Assembly (NCBI GenBank): GCA_018814305.1
Contig: JAHJAA010000043.1
Location: 1 to 64,000 of the forward strand
Source: Pseudomonadota bacterium
GTDB taxonomy: Bacteria; Desulfobacterota; Desulfobulbia; Desulfobulbales; JAGXFP01
DNA: 64,000 bases
Direction of reading: 5' to 3'
Below the pieces are notes generated by a model that worked only from the letters and a program-made list of their open reading frames with translations, did no database searches and had not been told where the DNA came from. Shown here piece after piece: positions 1 through 8,770 of the stretch. Position 1 is the first letter of the stretch, and each line of letters begins with the position of its first letter. The position numbers were made by a program, and so were the translations under genes.

Positions 1-132
1 CACGGCAACTCTCTTTGCCGTTCGCGGAATAGGATCTCAAATAACCAAGCTTACTTCCCTGATGCTGAGGGGGCGTTGCCTCAACGTTCCCTCATTTTTG
101 GAGGATATACCTCCCTTAATTTGCGAGTTCGC
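1..132. other. run of four hairpins beside the katG break
   Basis: Four inverted repeats follow one another: 2-21 (7-bp arms), 66-94 (13-bp stem including two G-U pairs when read on +), 100-114 (GGAGG/CCTCC) and 123-132 (GCGA/TCGC). No convincing coding frame crosses the stretch. It lies exactly where katG homology stops. It could be the end of an inserted structured element such as an intron or retroelement, or the terminator region of a + strand gene left of the window. I cannot tell which. Confidence 0.45.
66..99 (+). terminator. possible rho-independent terminator
   Basis: A 13-bp stem with a 3-nt loop (66-94) is followed directly by TTTTT at 95-99. The two G-U pairs form only in + strand RNA, which favours that orientation. 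The gene it would serve lies outside the window. Confidence 0.45.
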
Positions 133-134
133 TC

Positions 135-994
<860 letters not shown>

Positions 995-1831
995 ATGCAG
1001 GATAAACTTGAAAAATTTGGCAGAGGCTCAGTTATACAGCATGGTCGGGTAAACAATAGGGTTTACTTAATGAAGCTGAACAAGGCCGATTTTCCAGAAG
1101 TTCTTGAATACATTGAGAATTTGACAATTTCAAATTCATACACAAAAATATTTTGCAAAGTTCCTTTTTGGGCGGTTCCGGGCTTTATGGCAAAGGGCTT
1201 TGCCATGGAAGCGTATATTCCAAATTTTTACAAAAACAGGGCTGATGTATTTTTTGTATCGAAGTTTCTCGATGCGGAGAGGGCATCTGGGGGGGAATAT
1301 GATAAACTGGAAGGACTTTCAAGATTGCTTATTGCCTATCGAACAAAAAAAACAGTAGGACAGGCAAATAAATCTGTTCAGATCAAAGTCCTCAAAGGGA
1401 AAGACGTTAATGAAATATCGAATTTATACAAAAAGACCTTTGACAGCTATCCTTTTCCTATATTTGACTCGGCCTACATATCTCAAACAATGAAAAACAA
1501 TGTTCAATATTTCGGCATTGAAGCAAAAGGTCGTTTGGTTGCCTTGTCATCAGCCGAAATAGATCCCCAGGGGAAAAACGCCGAGATGACCGATTTTGCC
1601 ACGCTGCCTGACTATAGGGGCGGTCAATCGGCGACCCGTCTTTTGTCTGAAATGGAAAGAGTAATGGAAGCACAAGGAATCACAACCTTATACTCTATTG
1701 CCAGACTCAATTCGCCTGCGATGAGCAAGACATTTCTCAAACATAGCTATAAATATGCTGGAACATTAATTAATAATACAAACATCTCAGGTAAAATTGA
1801 GAGTATGAACGTTTTTTACAAACACATTTGA
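995..1831 (+). CDS. ablB: putative beta-lysine N-acetyltransferase (AblB-like GNAT)
   Basis: The 278-residue protein matches the AblB family: an N-terminal segment with the GxxSVIQHGRxNNRVYLMKL pattern and a C-terminal GNAT fold (about 130-278) with the acetyl-CoA loop near ATLPDYRGGQSATRLL. AblB acetylates the epsilon-amino group of beta-lysine made by lysine 2,3-aminomutase (AblA/KamA), giving the osmolyte N-epsilon-acetyl-beta-lysine. No aminomutase gene is visible in the window, so the substrate may come from elsewhere or may differ. The gene is clearly more AT-rich than the next one, suggesting a separate origin. The ribosome binding site is weak. It leads a same-strand cluster with an ATP-grasp/peptidase fusion and a deacetylase. 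Confidence 0.8.
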   Translation: MQDKLEKFGRGSVIQHGRVNNRVYLMKLNKADFPEVLEYIENLTISNSYTKIFCKVPFWAVPGFMAKGFAMEAYIPNFYKNRADVFFVSKFLDAERASGGEYDKLEGLSRLLIAYRTKKTVGQANKSVQIKVLKGKDVNEISNLYKKTFDSYPFPIFDSAYISQTMKNNVQYFGIEAKGRLVALSSAEIDPQGKNAEMTDFATLPDYRGGQSATRLLSEMERVMEAQGITTLYSIARLNSPAMSKTFLKHSYKYAGTLINNTNISGKIESMNVFYKHI

Positions 1832-1975
1832 GCCTCTCTATCATGCTTGACGGACTCGCTAAAAGCACCTTTGAAGGCATAAATCCTTCGTACCGCTTGA
1901 GATGGCTGAGCAGCGTCTGACTTTTAACGACGTAAAAATGATTACGGGTATCTTATAAGATCAAGAGGACAAATT

Positions 1976-4123
1976 ATGAGGATCACCATTGCCTACAATC
2001 TGCGCCTTGATGACACTGAAGCCACGGCTGAACTCCTGGCGGAAGCAGACATTAAGCGGATTTATGATGCCATCAGCAGTCTTCAACACACAGTTACGGT
2101 CGTTGAGGTCTCAGGGAAACCCAACGGTGTCATCGAACGCCTTATCGAAAGCGAACCCGATCTGGTCTTCAACCTGGCTGAGGGAACTATCGGCAGTTCC
2201 CGTGAGGCATTTTATCCAGGACTGTATGAGCAAATGGGCATTCCCTTCACCGGCGGCAATGCCTCGCTCCTTCATCTCAATCTTGATAAACATCTTGCTA
2301 AAACCGTTTTATCTTCACACGGGATCAGTGTCCCGCAAGGCGTTCTGGTTACTGAAAAAGAGCGCCAATTGCCCGATAACCTGCAGTACCCGCTGATGAT
2401 CAAACCCAATTCAGAGGGGTCCAGTAAAGGCATTACCCAGGATTCGGTTGTTGAAACCAAGGAGCAGGCCCTTGACCGGATCAATCGTCTGTTGGGCCAT
2501 TACCCCGCCGGTCTGGTGGTCGAAGAGTATATTGGTGGCCGCGAACTCAGTGTTCCCTTCCTTGAAAGCTTTCCGGGCAAGTTGCTTGATATCGTTGAGC
2601 ACACCTTTGACCTCAATAAAATCGGCGGCAAATACAACATTTACGACTATGAAATGAAGCAAGGCGGCGATGCGGCCCAGGCGGTTCATATTGTTTGCCC
2701 CGCCACTATCAATGCCGAAGAAGAAAAAGCCGTCATGGAAATGGCCCGACAGGTTTTCGAGATCATGTCCTGCCCTGATGTCGGGCGAGTCGATATCCGT
2801 TTACACACCAATGGCCGCCCCTATTTTATCGAACTGAACCCGCTGCCAAGCCTGCACCCTATCGCCTCATTAATGACCGCTGCTAAATCGCGCGGGCTCG
2901 AATTCCGGGACGTCCTCCGGTTAATCATCCGCTCGGCCGCCCGCCGGTACGGCCTGGCGTTACGATCAACCAAGCAGCCGAAAAAAGTCGAATTTTCCGC
3001 CGAAACGCCTCGTCCGACCGCTCGGGAACTCGGCATCCAGATCGGTCGGTTGCGCCCGGGGGTTCATAATGCCATCACGGATGTCAAAGGCGTTCGGGTG
3101 GGTCATTGCTCAAGGGTCGAGGATAACGTCCAGATCCCTGGCGGTTCGGGGATGAGCAGCATCCGCACCGGCGCCACCGCTATTTTGCCGGCCGGCCAGG
3201 CCTATGCCAACCGGATCGCGGCCGGTGGTTTTATCTTGAATGGGGTTGGCGAAATGGCAGGTCTTACCCAGGTTATTGAGACAGGTTGGCTGGAAACCCC
3301 AATACTCCTGACCAGTTCACATTCGGTTGGTCGAGTCCATGCCGGGGTGGTCAATCATATGATTAAAAAACACCCTCGTCTTGGCACCGAATCCGATGTG
3401 GTCCTGCCGGTGGTTGGTGAGGCTGACGACTCTTTTTTAAACGATGCCAGAATCGGCGTCTGTTCAGCCCAGGATGCGATAAGGGCTATCGAGTCAGCCT
3501 CTGCCGGGTCGGTACTCCAGGGATCGATCGGGGCCGGCACGGGCATGACCAGTTTTGATTTCGCCGGCGGCATCGGCACCTCATCCAGAATAGTTAATTT
3601 TTCTGAAAGCGATGCCTTCACCGTTGGTGTCCTCGTTCTTTCCAACCTTGGCAAAATGCGCAATCTTACCATTGATGGCGGGGTCGTCGGCAGGGAATTA
3701 GACAAGGAATTCGATCAGGAAGGGCGTCGCGGAGTATCGGAAGGGTCAATCATTGTTGTGGTTGCCACTGATATCCCGTTGATCAACAGTCAGCTGAATC
3801 GGGTGTCGAAACGAGCCGCACTTGGCCTTGGTCGCACCGGTTCTTATGCCGCCTCGACCAGTGGTGAAATCATCATTGCCTTCAGCACCGGTAATCGTAA
3901 ACCCCGGCAGGTTTCTTCCAGTAGTACTTTTATTACCCTGAAATGTGTCTCGGATTACCATATCAACCTAGTGTATGAAGCCGTCATCGAAGCAACCGAA
4001 GAAGCGGTAATGAATGCAATATTCTGCTCGAAAGGGATGAACGGTCGCGAACAACGATGGTGCCCGCCGATTCCACCCGAGAGAGTGATCGAATTGTTGG
4101 GCAAAGGGAGAATCACTCCATGA
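1976..4123 (+). CDS. ATP-grasp (D-Ala-D-Ala ligase-like) / P1 family peptidase fusion
   Basis: The 715-residue protein joins two enzymes. Residues 1 to about 325 are a D-Ala-D-Ala-ligase-like ATP-grasp: NLAEG, the nucleotide-binding motif KPNSEGSSKG, EEYIGGREL, and the metal-site motifs GRVDIRL and IELNPLPSLHP. Residues about 348-715 are a P1/DmpA-type peptidase: LRPGVHNAITDVKGVRVGH, the GAGTGM and GGIGTSSR motifs, VGVLVLSNLG near residue 556 and the terminal RAALGLGRTGS. P1 enzymes (DmpA, BapA) are self-cleaving N-terminal-nucleophile aminopeptidases, and some release N-terminal beta-amino acids. One chain therefore appears to form and cleave amide bonds. I cannot place the nucleophile with certainty. 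A ribosome binding site (AGAGGA) precedes the ATG, and the stop overlaps the next start. Confidence 0.85.
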   Translation: MRITIAYNLRLDDTEATAELLAEADIKRIYDAISSLQHTVTVVEVSGKPNGVIERLIESEPDLVFNLAEGTIGSSREAFYPGLYEQMGIPFTGGNASLLHLNLDKHLAKTVLSSHGISVPQGVLVTEKERQLPDNLQYPLMIKPNSEGSSKGITQDSVVETKEQALDRINRLLGHYPAGLVVEEYIGGRELSVPFLESFPGKLLDIVEHTFDLNKIGGKYNIYDYEMKQGGDAAQAVHIVCPATINAEEEKAVMEMARQVFEIMSCPDVGRVDIRLHTNGRPYFIELNPLPSLHPIASLMTAAKSRGLEFRDVLRLIIRSAARRYGLALRSTKQPKKVEFSAETPRPTARELGIQIGRLRPGVHNAITDVKGVRVGHCSRVEDNVQIPGGSGMSSIRTGATAILPAGQAYANRIAAGGFILNGVGEMAGLTQVIETGWLETPILLTSSHSVGRVHAGVVNHMIKKHPRLGTESDVVLPVVGEADDSFLNDARIGVCSAQDAIRAIESASAGSVLQGSIGAGTGMTSFDFAGGIGTSSRIVNFSESDAFTVGVLVLSNLGKMRNLTIDGGVVGRELDKEFDQEGRRGVSEGSIIVVVATDIPLINSQLNRVSKRAALGLGRTGSYAASTSGEIIIAFSTGNRKPRQVSSSSTFITLKCVSDYHINLVYEAVIEATEEAVMNAIFCSKGMNGREQRWCPPIPPERVIELLGKGRITP

Positions 4124-5133
4124 AGGTCATTGAGAAGTATAACGACAGTCTTCACAATCCATACTGGAAGTTTCAGTTGGGCCCTGAAGCATACGAAGTG
4201 AAGGATACTCCCTTGCGGGTCGAAGCCATCAAGAAGGCCCTCCGCGCCGATCAACGGTTCCAATTCATTACCGCGGACCCCTTTCCTGAACGACTGATTT
4301 CACGATTGCATCCCTACCACGACTATATCCGCAAGACCGGGCTCAGCTTACAAAACGACAAGGAGGAATTTTATCCGGACCTTTTCCCCGGCGAGGGCGC
4401 CCATCTGAGAAAAAAAGTAGACAATCCTCTCTGGGGTGGGATTTGGTGTACCGATGCCGTGACACCCATCATGAGGAAAACATATGAGGTGGCCCGTGCC
4501 TCTGCCGAAACAGCCCTGACCGGCGCAGCACTCCTTCGCGAAGGCAGGGAAAAGGCGGTCTACGCCCTTTGCCGGCCCTCGGGGCACCATGCCGGTCCCC
4601 GGGTGTTTGGCGGCTACTGTTACTTCAATAATGTAGCCACCGCGGCCGAATACTTATTGCCCGAGGGAAGAGTCGCGATCGTCGATATCGATTATCATCA
4701 CGGCAACGGCACCCAGGAGTTCTTCGATGAGATAAAGTCCGTGTTTACGGCCTCCATCCACGGTGACCCGGATAACGAATACCCCTATTTTTGGGGCTAT
4801 GCCGAAGAAATAGGGAAGGGCCAGGCCGAGGGCACGAATCACAACGAACCGTTACCGAAGGGTACCCAGCTGGCGCAATACAGTGAGGCTGTGGATCGTA
4901 TCCTCGATATGATCCGGGGTTTCGATGCCGCTTACCTGATAATTTCTGCCGGATTCGATACCCACGAAGCTGATCCGATCGGCGGTTTTAAACTTCGCAC
5001 CGAAGAGTACACCGCCATAGGCAAACAGTTTCGGTCACTTGGCATACCAACCTTGATATGCCAGGAAGGCGGGTACAATATTGACGTTCTGGGAGCTTGC
5101 GTGAAGAACTTTCTTCTGGGATTCATGGATTAA
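4120..5133 (+). CDS. acetylpolyamine amidohydrolase-like deacetylase (HDAC superfamily)
   Basis: The 337-residue protein has the HDAC-superfamily motifs in order: PSGHHAG (active-site histidines), GGYCYFNN, DIDYHHGNGTQ (zinc ligands Asp and His), SAGFDTHEADP (third zinc ligand) and EGGYN (catalytic Tyr). Length and motif spacing match bacterial acetylpolyamine amidohydrolases (about 340 residues), which remove acetyl groups from acetylated polyamines. I chose the start at 4120 because it forms an ATGA overlap with the upstream stop and follows GGGAG; a longer frame from 4057 would overlap the fusion gene. Translational coupling ties it to the ATP-grasp/peptidase. In this cluster it may undo the acetylation made by the AblB-like enzyme. 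That link is inference. Confidence 0.88.
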   Translation: MKVIEKYNDSLHNPYWKFQLGPEAYEVKDTPLRVEAIKKALRADQRFQFITADPFPERLISRLHPYHDYIRKTGLSLQNDKEEFYPDLFPGEGAHLRKKVDNPLWGGIWCTDAVTPIMRKTYEVARASAETALTGAALLREGREKAVYALCRPSGHHAGPRVFGGYCYFNNVATAAEYLLPEGRVAIVDIDYHHGNGTQEFFDEIKSVFTASIHGDPDNEYPYFWGYAEEIGKGQAEGTNHNEPLPKGTQLAQYSEAVDRILDMIRGFDAAYLIISAGFDTHEADPIGGFKLRTEEYTAIGKQFRSLGIPTLICQEGGYNIDVLGACVKNFLLGFMD

Positions 5134-5449
5134 AGAGAACTGGAAAACTCTTTATTCTTGTTATGGATTGAATAGTTCTGGCCAGTCGCTATCCTGATAG
5201 GCGTGTAAAATGCATACATTCATCTGTAAAGGTGGTGCCATTTTTCTCGCCTGAGTTGTGAATGAATTAACTCGACAACAAGCAAGAGTCAAGCAAAGAT
5301 CTGACCCCTATCGTCTATCTACCCGACCCCTATCGACCCCTATCTCACTGTCATATCGCAAGGGTCATTCGCTGTACATTTTGTTCTGCCATGGGTTCGT
5401 CAATTTGTTAATCAGCGTAGAAAATAGACCCCCGGTCAGCGACCAAACC
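5134..5449. other. intergenic with short direct repeats
   Basis: This gap of about 316 bases lies between two convergent genes. A weak hairpin (AAAGAG/CTCTTT, about 5133-5155) follows the deacetylase stop. The only other structure is a cluster of short direct repeats at 5303-5344. No gene is supported. Confidence 0.5.
5303..5344. repeat. three copies of GACCCCTATC
   Basis: The decamer occurs at 5303-5312, 5325-5334 and 5335-5344; the last two are directly adjacent. This may be slippage or a remnant of a repetitive extragenic element. I see no flanking transposase. Confidence 0.6.
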
Positions 5450-7162
5450 TCAAGATGAACAGTCTGCTGCGCAAAGGGATGGATTTTCACCGTTATTCCA
5501 GGCGCAGTGGCCATCGCCACAAAATCCACAGTCGTTTGGACAGTTTGTTTCCGTTTCGCCCAAGGCATCGTCGCAGATAGCATTTCCACAGTGGCAATCT
5601 GCCAGGCAGGTACTATAGTCTTCACTGTTGTTCCAGGCGCAGTGGCCATCGCCACAAAATCCACAGTCGTTTGGACAGTTGGTTGCCGTTTCACCCAGAT
5701 TGCTTTCGCAGATAGCATTGCCGCAATGGCAGTCGTCAAAGCAGCTCGTGTAATTCTCCCCGCTGCCATAAGCACAGTATCCATCCCCGCAGATTCCGCA
5801 GTCGTTTGCACAATTGTCCGCTGTTTCCCCGAGGGTATTATCACAGATATTATTGCCGCAATGGCAGTCGTCAAAGCAGCTCGTGTAATTCTCCCCGCTG
5901 CCATAAGCACAGTATCCATCCCCGCAGGTTCCGCAGTCGTTTGCACAGTTATCAGCCGTTTCTTCGAGGGCATCTTCGCAGATATTGTTGCCACAAAAGC
6001 AATCGTCTGGGCAATTTTCACTATCTTCATTGTTTCCCCAGGCGCAGAAACTGTCCCCACAGGTACCGCAATCGTTCTTGCAGGTGGACGCAGTTTCACC
6101 CAAGCTTTCTTCGCAAAGGTTGTTTCCGCAGTAGCAGTCTGTTTGACAGGGGTCAGGGTTTTGTCCGGAGTCGGTACAGTTCACCAGATATCTGATGGAG
6201 ATGGTATCAGTATGGTCAAAGTCTGACTGCTGGGAGCCAATCTTGCCGCGGTAACGAATCTTAAGGTCCAGTTGAATTGAACCGTTTCCCGGTTGCTCAC
6301 AGGTATAGTTTCCCAATGAATAATCCGCTATTGGCAATGGCACATCAATGGCGCTGTCTCCCCACCATGCCTGGCCTGAGTTGGAAGTAGTGATTAACTC
6401 TTGAAGATCTGTCTGAATGGATTGATCCTGGCTGACAGCACCATCAGCAATACTGGTAAATGAGGTGTAGCGCACCGTTTCCAGAACGATTTTCTGGTTC
6501 GATTGAGGGTTTTTTAGGATATCTAGATCAATGGGAATGGAGAAAGGGGTGTAGGCCGGAGGAGAGGTGCTAAATCCGAAGGTTGATCTGGCCACAATCG
6601 TTGATTTCGGATTCCGGATAGTCAAGCGGCTAAAGTGATTGACCCCGGTGTTGATGCTTAATCCGGTGGAGTTGTCAGCCTGCAGGAGGTTAGAGATGGT
6701 TTCGGTGAGCAGTTCGATATCACCTTCTGTGGATTCAAGTTCCGCAAAAGGGGCCTGGAGGCTGTGGGTAAGATCCTCGGGGTGGCCGGTTGCGTTCTGT
6801 AGTTCTCCGAGTTCGTCGGAGTCGGTTTCAATTGTTATGGTGGCAGGAGTATTAAAAGTCAGGCCATCGGGCTCTAGTTCATAGCCGACTGCAGCGGTCA
6901 GGTCGTCCTGAGGGGTGATGGTTATTTCGGTGTCTTCGTTGAGGGCTCCGGGATCGATAGCCATTATAAAACTATTGTCGCCGGTGGTAATACGGCCTCC
7001 GTTAAGATCGCTGATCGTTTCATGAACTGAATTTTGAGGGGGGGCCGTTGTGTCATTCGAAGTCGTGTCGTCAGTGTTGTTGTCGTTACTGCCACTACAG
7101 CCAACGCAGGAGATGATTGTGAAGAGGAAAATAAAAAGATAGGAAAAAGAAATCAATTTCAT
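5450..7162 (-). CDS. secreted lipoprotein with ten tandem four-cysteine modules
   Basis: The 570-residue protein starts with a lipoprotein signal (Cys19 in IISC, or Cys22). Residues about 45-115 resemble a ZU5-like beta domain (GGRITTGDNSF, AIDPGALNEDTEITI). The C-terminal 230 residues are ten cysteine modules alternating between a CGNxxC...GETxxNCxxDC type and a CGDGxC...C..DC type, five pairs of about 45 residues. Such modules are probably disulfide-bonded or metal-binding and imply an exported, surface-anchored protein. I know no function. The start at 7162 is preceded by GAGGG; upstream in-frame codons lack a ribosome binding site. It stands alone on its strand. Confidence 0.75.
   Translation of the reverse strand: MKLISFSYLFIFLFTIISCVGCSGSNDNNTDDTTSNDTTAPPQNSVHETISDLNGGRITTGDNSFIMAIDPGALNEDTEITITPQDDLTAAVGYELEPDGLTFNTPATITIETDSDELGELQNATGHPEDLTHSLQAPFAELESTEGDIELLTETISNLLQADNSTGLSINTGVNHFSRLTIRNPKSTIVARSTFGFSTSPPAYTPFSIPIDLDILKNPQSNQKIVLETVRYTSFTSIADGAVSQDQSIQTDLQELITTSNSGQAWWGDSAIDVPLPIADYSLGNYTCEQPGNGSIQLDLKIRYRGKIGSQQSDFDHTDTISIRYLVNCTDSGQNPDPCQTDCYCGNNLCEESLGETASTCKNDCGTCGDSFCAWGNNEDSENCPDDCFCGNNICEDALEETADNCANDCGTCGDGYCAYGSGENYTSCFDDCHCGNNICDNTLGETADNCANDCGICGDGYCAYGSGENYTSCFDDCHCGNAICESNLGETATNCPNDCGFCGDGHCAWNNSEDYSTCLADCHCGNAICDDALGETETNCPNDCGFCGDGHCAWNNGENPSLCAADCSS
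5460..6140 (-). repeat. 135-bp tandem repeats encoding the cysteine modules
   Basis: The coding repeats have an exact 135-bp period: matching blocks begin at 5501 and 5636, and at 5721 and 5856. The 5721/5856 pair is almost identical for about 95 bases. This indicates recent duplication within the gene and likely copy-number variation between strains. Confidence 0.85.
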
Positions 7163-7497
7163 GATGCACCCTCTCAAGCTTATAGCAGCGGGGAGCATGA
7201 TTCAGCAGTCTTGCTCCCCGAGAAAGGTTTCTCTTGATTGCATAATGGTTTGAAATGTTATGAATAAATAAAATCCGTTGGCTTGGAAAAGTCAAGTGTG
7301 TTCGTTAGATAGGCATATTGGAAAAAGGCTGGGGTAGGCTGGAAGAATGGGGGGGCACGCTAACCTCTGAAATCATTTGAATTAATTGCCAAAAATAGGG
7401 TTTTTGTCGGATATAATGACTTTTTCATGGTTAATTCCAGAGTTTCAGACTCGCCGCAGACACGACCCGGATCCTCTTCCACAAGGAGGGGATTTTT
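7163..7497. other. divergent intergenic region
   Basis: About 335 bases separate the minus-strand lipoprotein from the + strand small gene. It must hold both promoters. A TATAAT box at 7412-7417 fits the + strand gene. I see no other gene or repeat. Confidence 0.5.
7386..7417 (+). promoter_or_regulatory. possible sigma-70 promoter
   Basis: A perfect TATAAT lies at 7412-7417. The best -35 match, TTGCCA at 7386-7391, is 20 bases away, which is long. It would serve the small gene at 7498. Confidence 0.35.
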
Positions 7498-7755
7498 TTG
7501 AAGATCTATAACCGGCATGCCATGCTGTTTATAGAAGATGCCAAAGATCTTAAAGTGAAGGGCAGATACGTCAAGAAGGTCAATGAAACGGTTTATTCAT
7601 GCGGATTTCCCGCCTCGACCATCGAGGAAGTTAAAGGGCGCTTGACCGAGATGGGAGGTGAGTTTGAAGAAAAACCCGAAATGATAACGGTTACTGGGAT
7701 TGCCTGGCCGACCAAGGGAGATTACGGAGTGCTGATGTTCGGAAGATTTCAGTAA
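7498..7755 (+). CDS. small protein of unknown function
   Basis: This encodes 85 residues. The TTG at 7498 is the likely start because AAGGAGGGG lies 7-8 bases upstream; an ATG at 7519 has no ribosome binding site. The sequence is mixed alpha/beta in appearance (IEEVKGRLTEMGG) with one cysteine, no signal peptide and no membrane segment. I do not recognise a family. Confidence 0.6.
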   Translation: MKIYNRHAMLFIEDAKDLKVKGRYVKKVNETVYSCGFPASTIEEVKGRLTEMGGEFEEKPEMITVTGIAWPTKGDYGVLMFGRFQ

Positions 7756-7909
7756 GGCCCTGACCATGTCCAAAATGGTCCAAGGGGAAAGGATACTGTT
7801 CATCGATGACGAGAAGTGGCGGCAAGCAACTTGCGGGAAAAGATCAGGTTGCCATTCTTTTTAGAGATTGAAGAAAAGAAATGAAAGGGAATGGTGCGTG
7901 GATTGCACC

Positions 7910-8205
7910 CTACAAAACTCGTCTTTCCTGCCAATACTCAGGGCGGCGGCGCAGGTTTGCGACCGCAATGACAATAATAACATCCGTTTTGATCTGGTAG
8001 ATGATACTGAAAGGAAACCTGGAGACCAGGCATCGCGGGTGTTCGCGGATATTTGTGACCAGGCCCCCGGGTACTGGATAATACGGTGGATGGCCACGTG
8101 GATTTCCCGGGCGAAATCCATACCGAGCCCGGCAAGACAGTCCTCGTAATATTCAACGGCCTGAACGAACTCCTGCTCTGCCAGAGGATGGAAGAACCAT
8201 TTCAT
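7910..8205 (-). pseudogene. RelE/ParE-type toxin with a 1-nt frameshift
   Basis: The first 57 or so residues (PLAEQEFVQAVEYYED, GLGMDFAREIHVAI) are a RelE/ParE fold. Near 8036 the frame breaks. Restoring one missing base continues the family pattern in the next frame: CLVSRFPFSIIYQI, then IIVIAVANLRRRPEYWQER, ending at 7910. Without the correction the tail is unrelated. These toxins are ribosome-dependent RNases (RelE) or gyrase poisons (ParE). Its start overlaps the antitoxin stop (ATGA at 8202-8205), the usual operon layout. The break may be a real inactivation, programmed frameshifting or a sequencing error. Confidence 0.8.
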
Positions 8206-8435
8206 TTAAAGTGCTTTGCCTGGATACGGGCGAAGACCTCTTCTCCCGGTATCATTTCAATCTTCCCTTCTTTAAGCTCGGTGACCCGCCGTTCGGCTTC
8301 AGTAGCCCAGGCCCGCTCGATTTCTTCGTCAAACGGCAGATTGAGACTCTGCAGCAGGGTATCAATGAGCGCGAGTCGTGCTTCTGCCGGCAGAGACAGG
8401 ACGTCCTCAATCATTTTTTCACTTGCCATGACCAT
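8202..8435 (-). CDS. addiction module antitoxin (unstable antitoxin family)
   Basis: The 77-residue protein has the layout of the short antitoxins paired with RelE/ParE toxins (stabl_TIGR02574-like): a leading helix ending in LPAEARLALIDTLLQSL, then EEIERAWATEAERRVTELKEGKIEMIPGEEV. It would bind and neutralise the downstream toxin and probably repress its own promoter. I chose the ATG at 8435 because GGAGG sits 8 bases upstream; the open frame extending to 8642 runs through the tRNA and its terminator and is not coding. The antitoxin stays intact although its toxin frame is broken. Confidence 0.85.
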   Translation of the reverse strand: MVMASEKMIEDVLSLPAEARLALIDTLLQSLNLPFDEEIERAWATEAERRVTELKEGKIEMIPGEEVFARIQAKHFK

Positions 8436-8565
8436 ATTTGGTACCTCCAGGTGAAACGATTCTCTTCTGTTGCTACATTGTAGCCATCTGGATAAAAACA
8501 AGCAAATTCCAGAGGGTGTCCTACCAGGGAACCAAAACAAAACGACCAGAGGACGACCAGAGACG

Positions 8566-8604
8566 AAAAAAGGGTTTACAGCCAGAAAGCTGTAAACCCT
8601 TTTA
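8566..8604 (-). terminator. terminator of tRNA-Phe
   Basis: On the minus strand, AGGGTTTACAGC and its complement form a 12-bp stem with a 6-base loop, followed by TTTTTT. It starts about 6 bases beyond the tRNA CCA end. Confidence 0.9.
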
Positions 8605-8609
8605 GTTAT

Positions 8610-8685
<76 letters not shown>

Positions 8686-8701
8686 TAAAGTCGGTGGCTA
8701 C

Positions 8702-8728
8702 TCTATAAATAGCCGGGGAAGTTGTCAA
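8702..8728 (-). promoter_or_regulatory. probable promoter of tRNA-Phe
   Basis: On the minus strand TTGACA (8723-8728) and TATAGA (8702-8707) are spaced by 15 bases, putting the start of transcription about 10 bases before the tRNA. A second TTGACA lies further upstream near 8753. Confidence 0.5.
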
Positions 8729-8770
8729 GATCTTTCTCCCCTCAAAGGGAAATTGTCAACTCAAAGTCGG

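Noticed and set aside
5303-5344. GACCCCTATC repeats as a CRISPR array
   Set aside because: Units are 10 bases and spacing is 0 and 12 bases; there is no array structure and no cas gene in the window.
5365-6099. 244-codon minus-strand frame in the repeat region
   Set aside because: It is a second frame of the 135-bp repeats; because 135 is divisible by 3, every frame stays open across the units.
5507-6226. 239-codon + strand frame opposite the cysteine-repeat gene
   Set aside because: It is the antisense shadow of a repetitive GC-skewed gene; it has no ribosome binding site and no family pattern.
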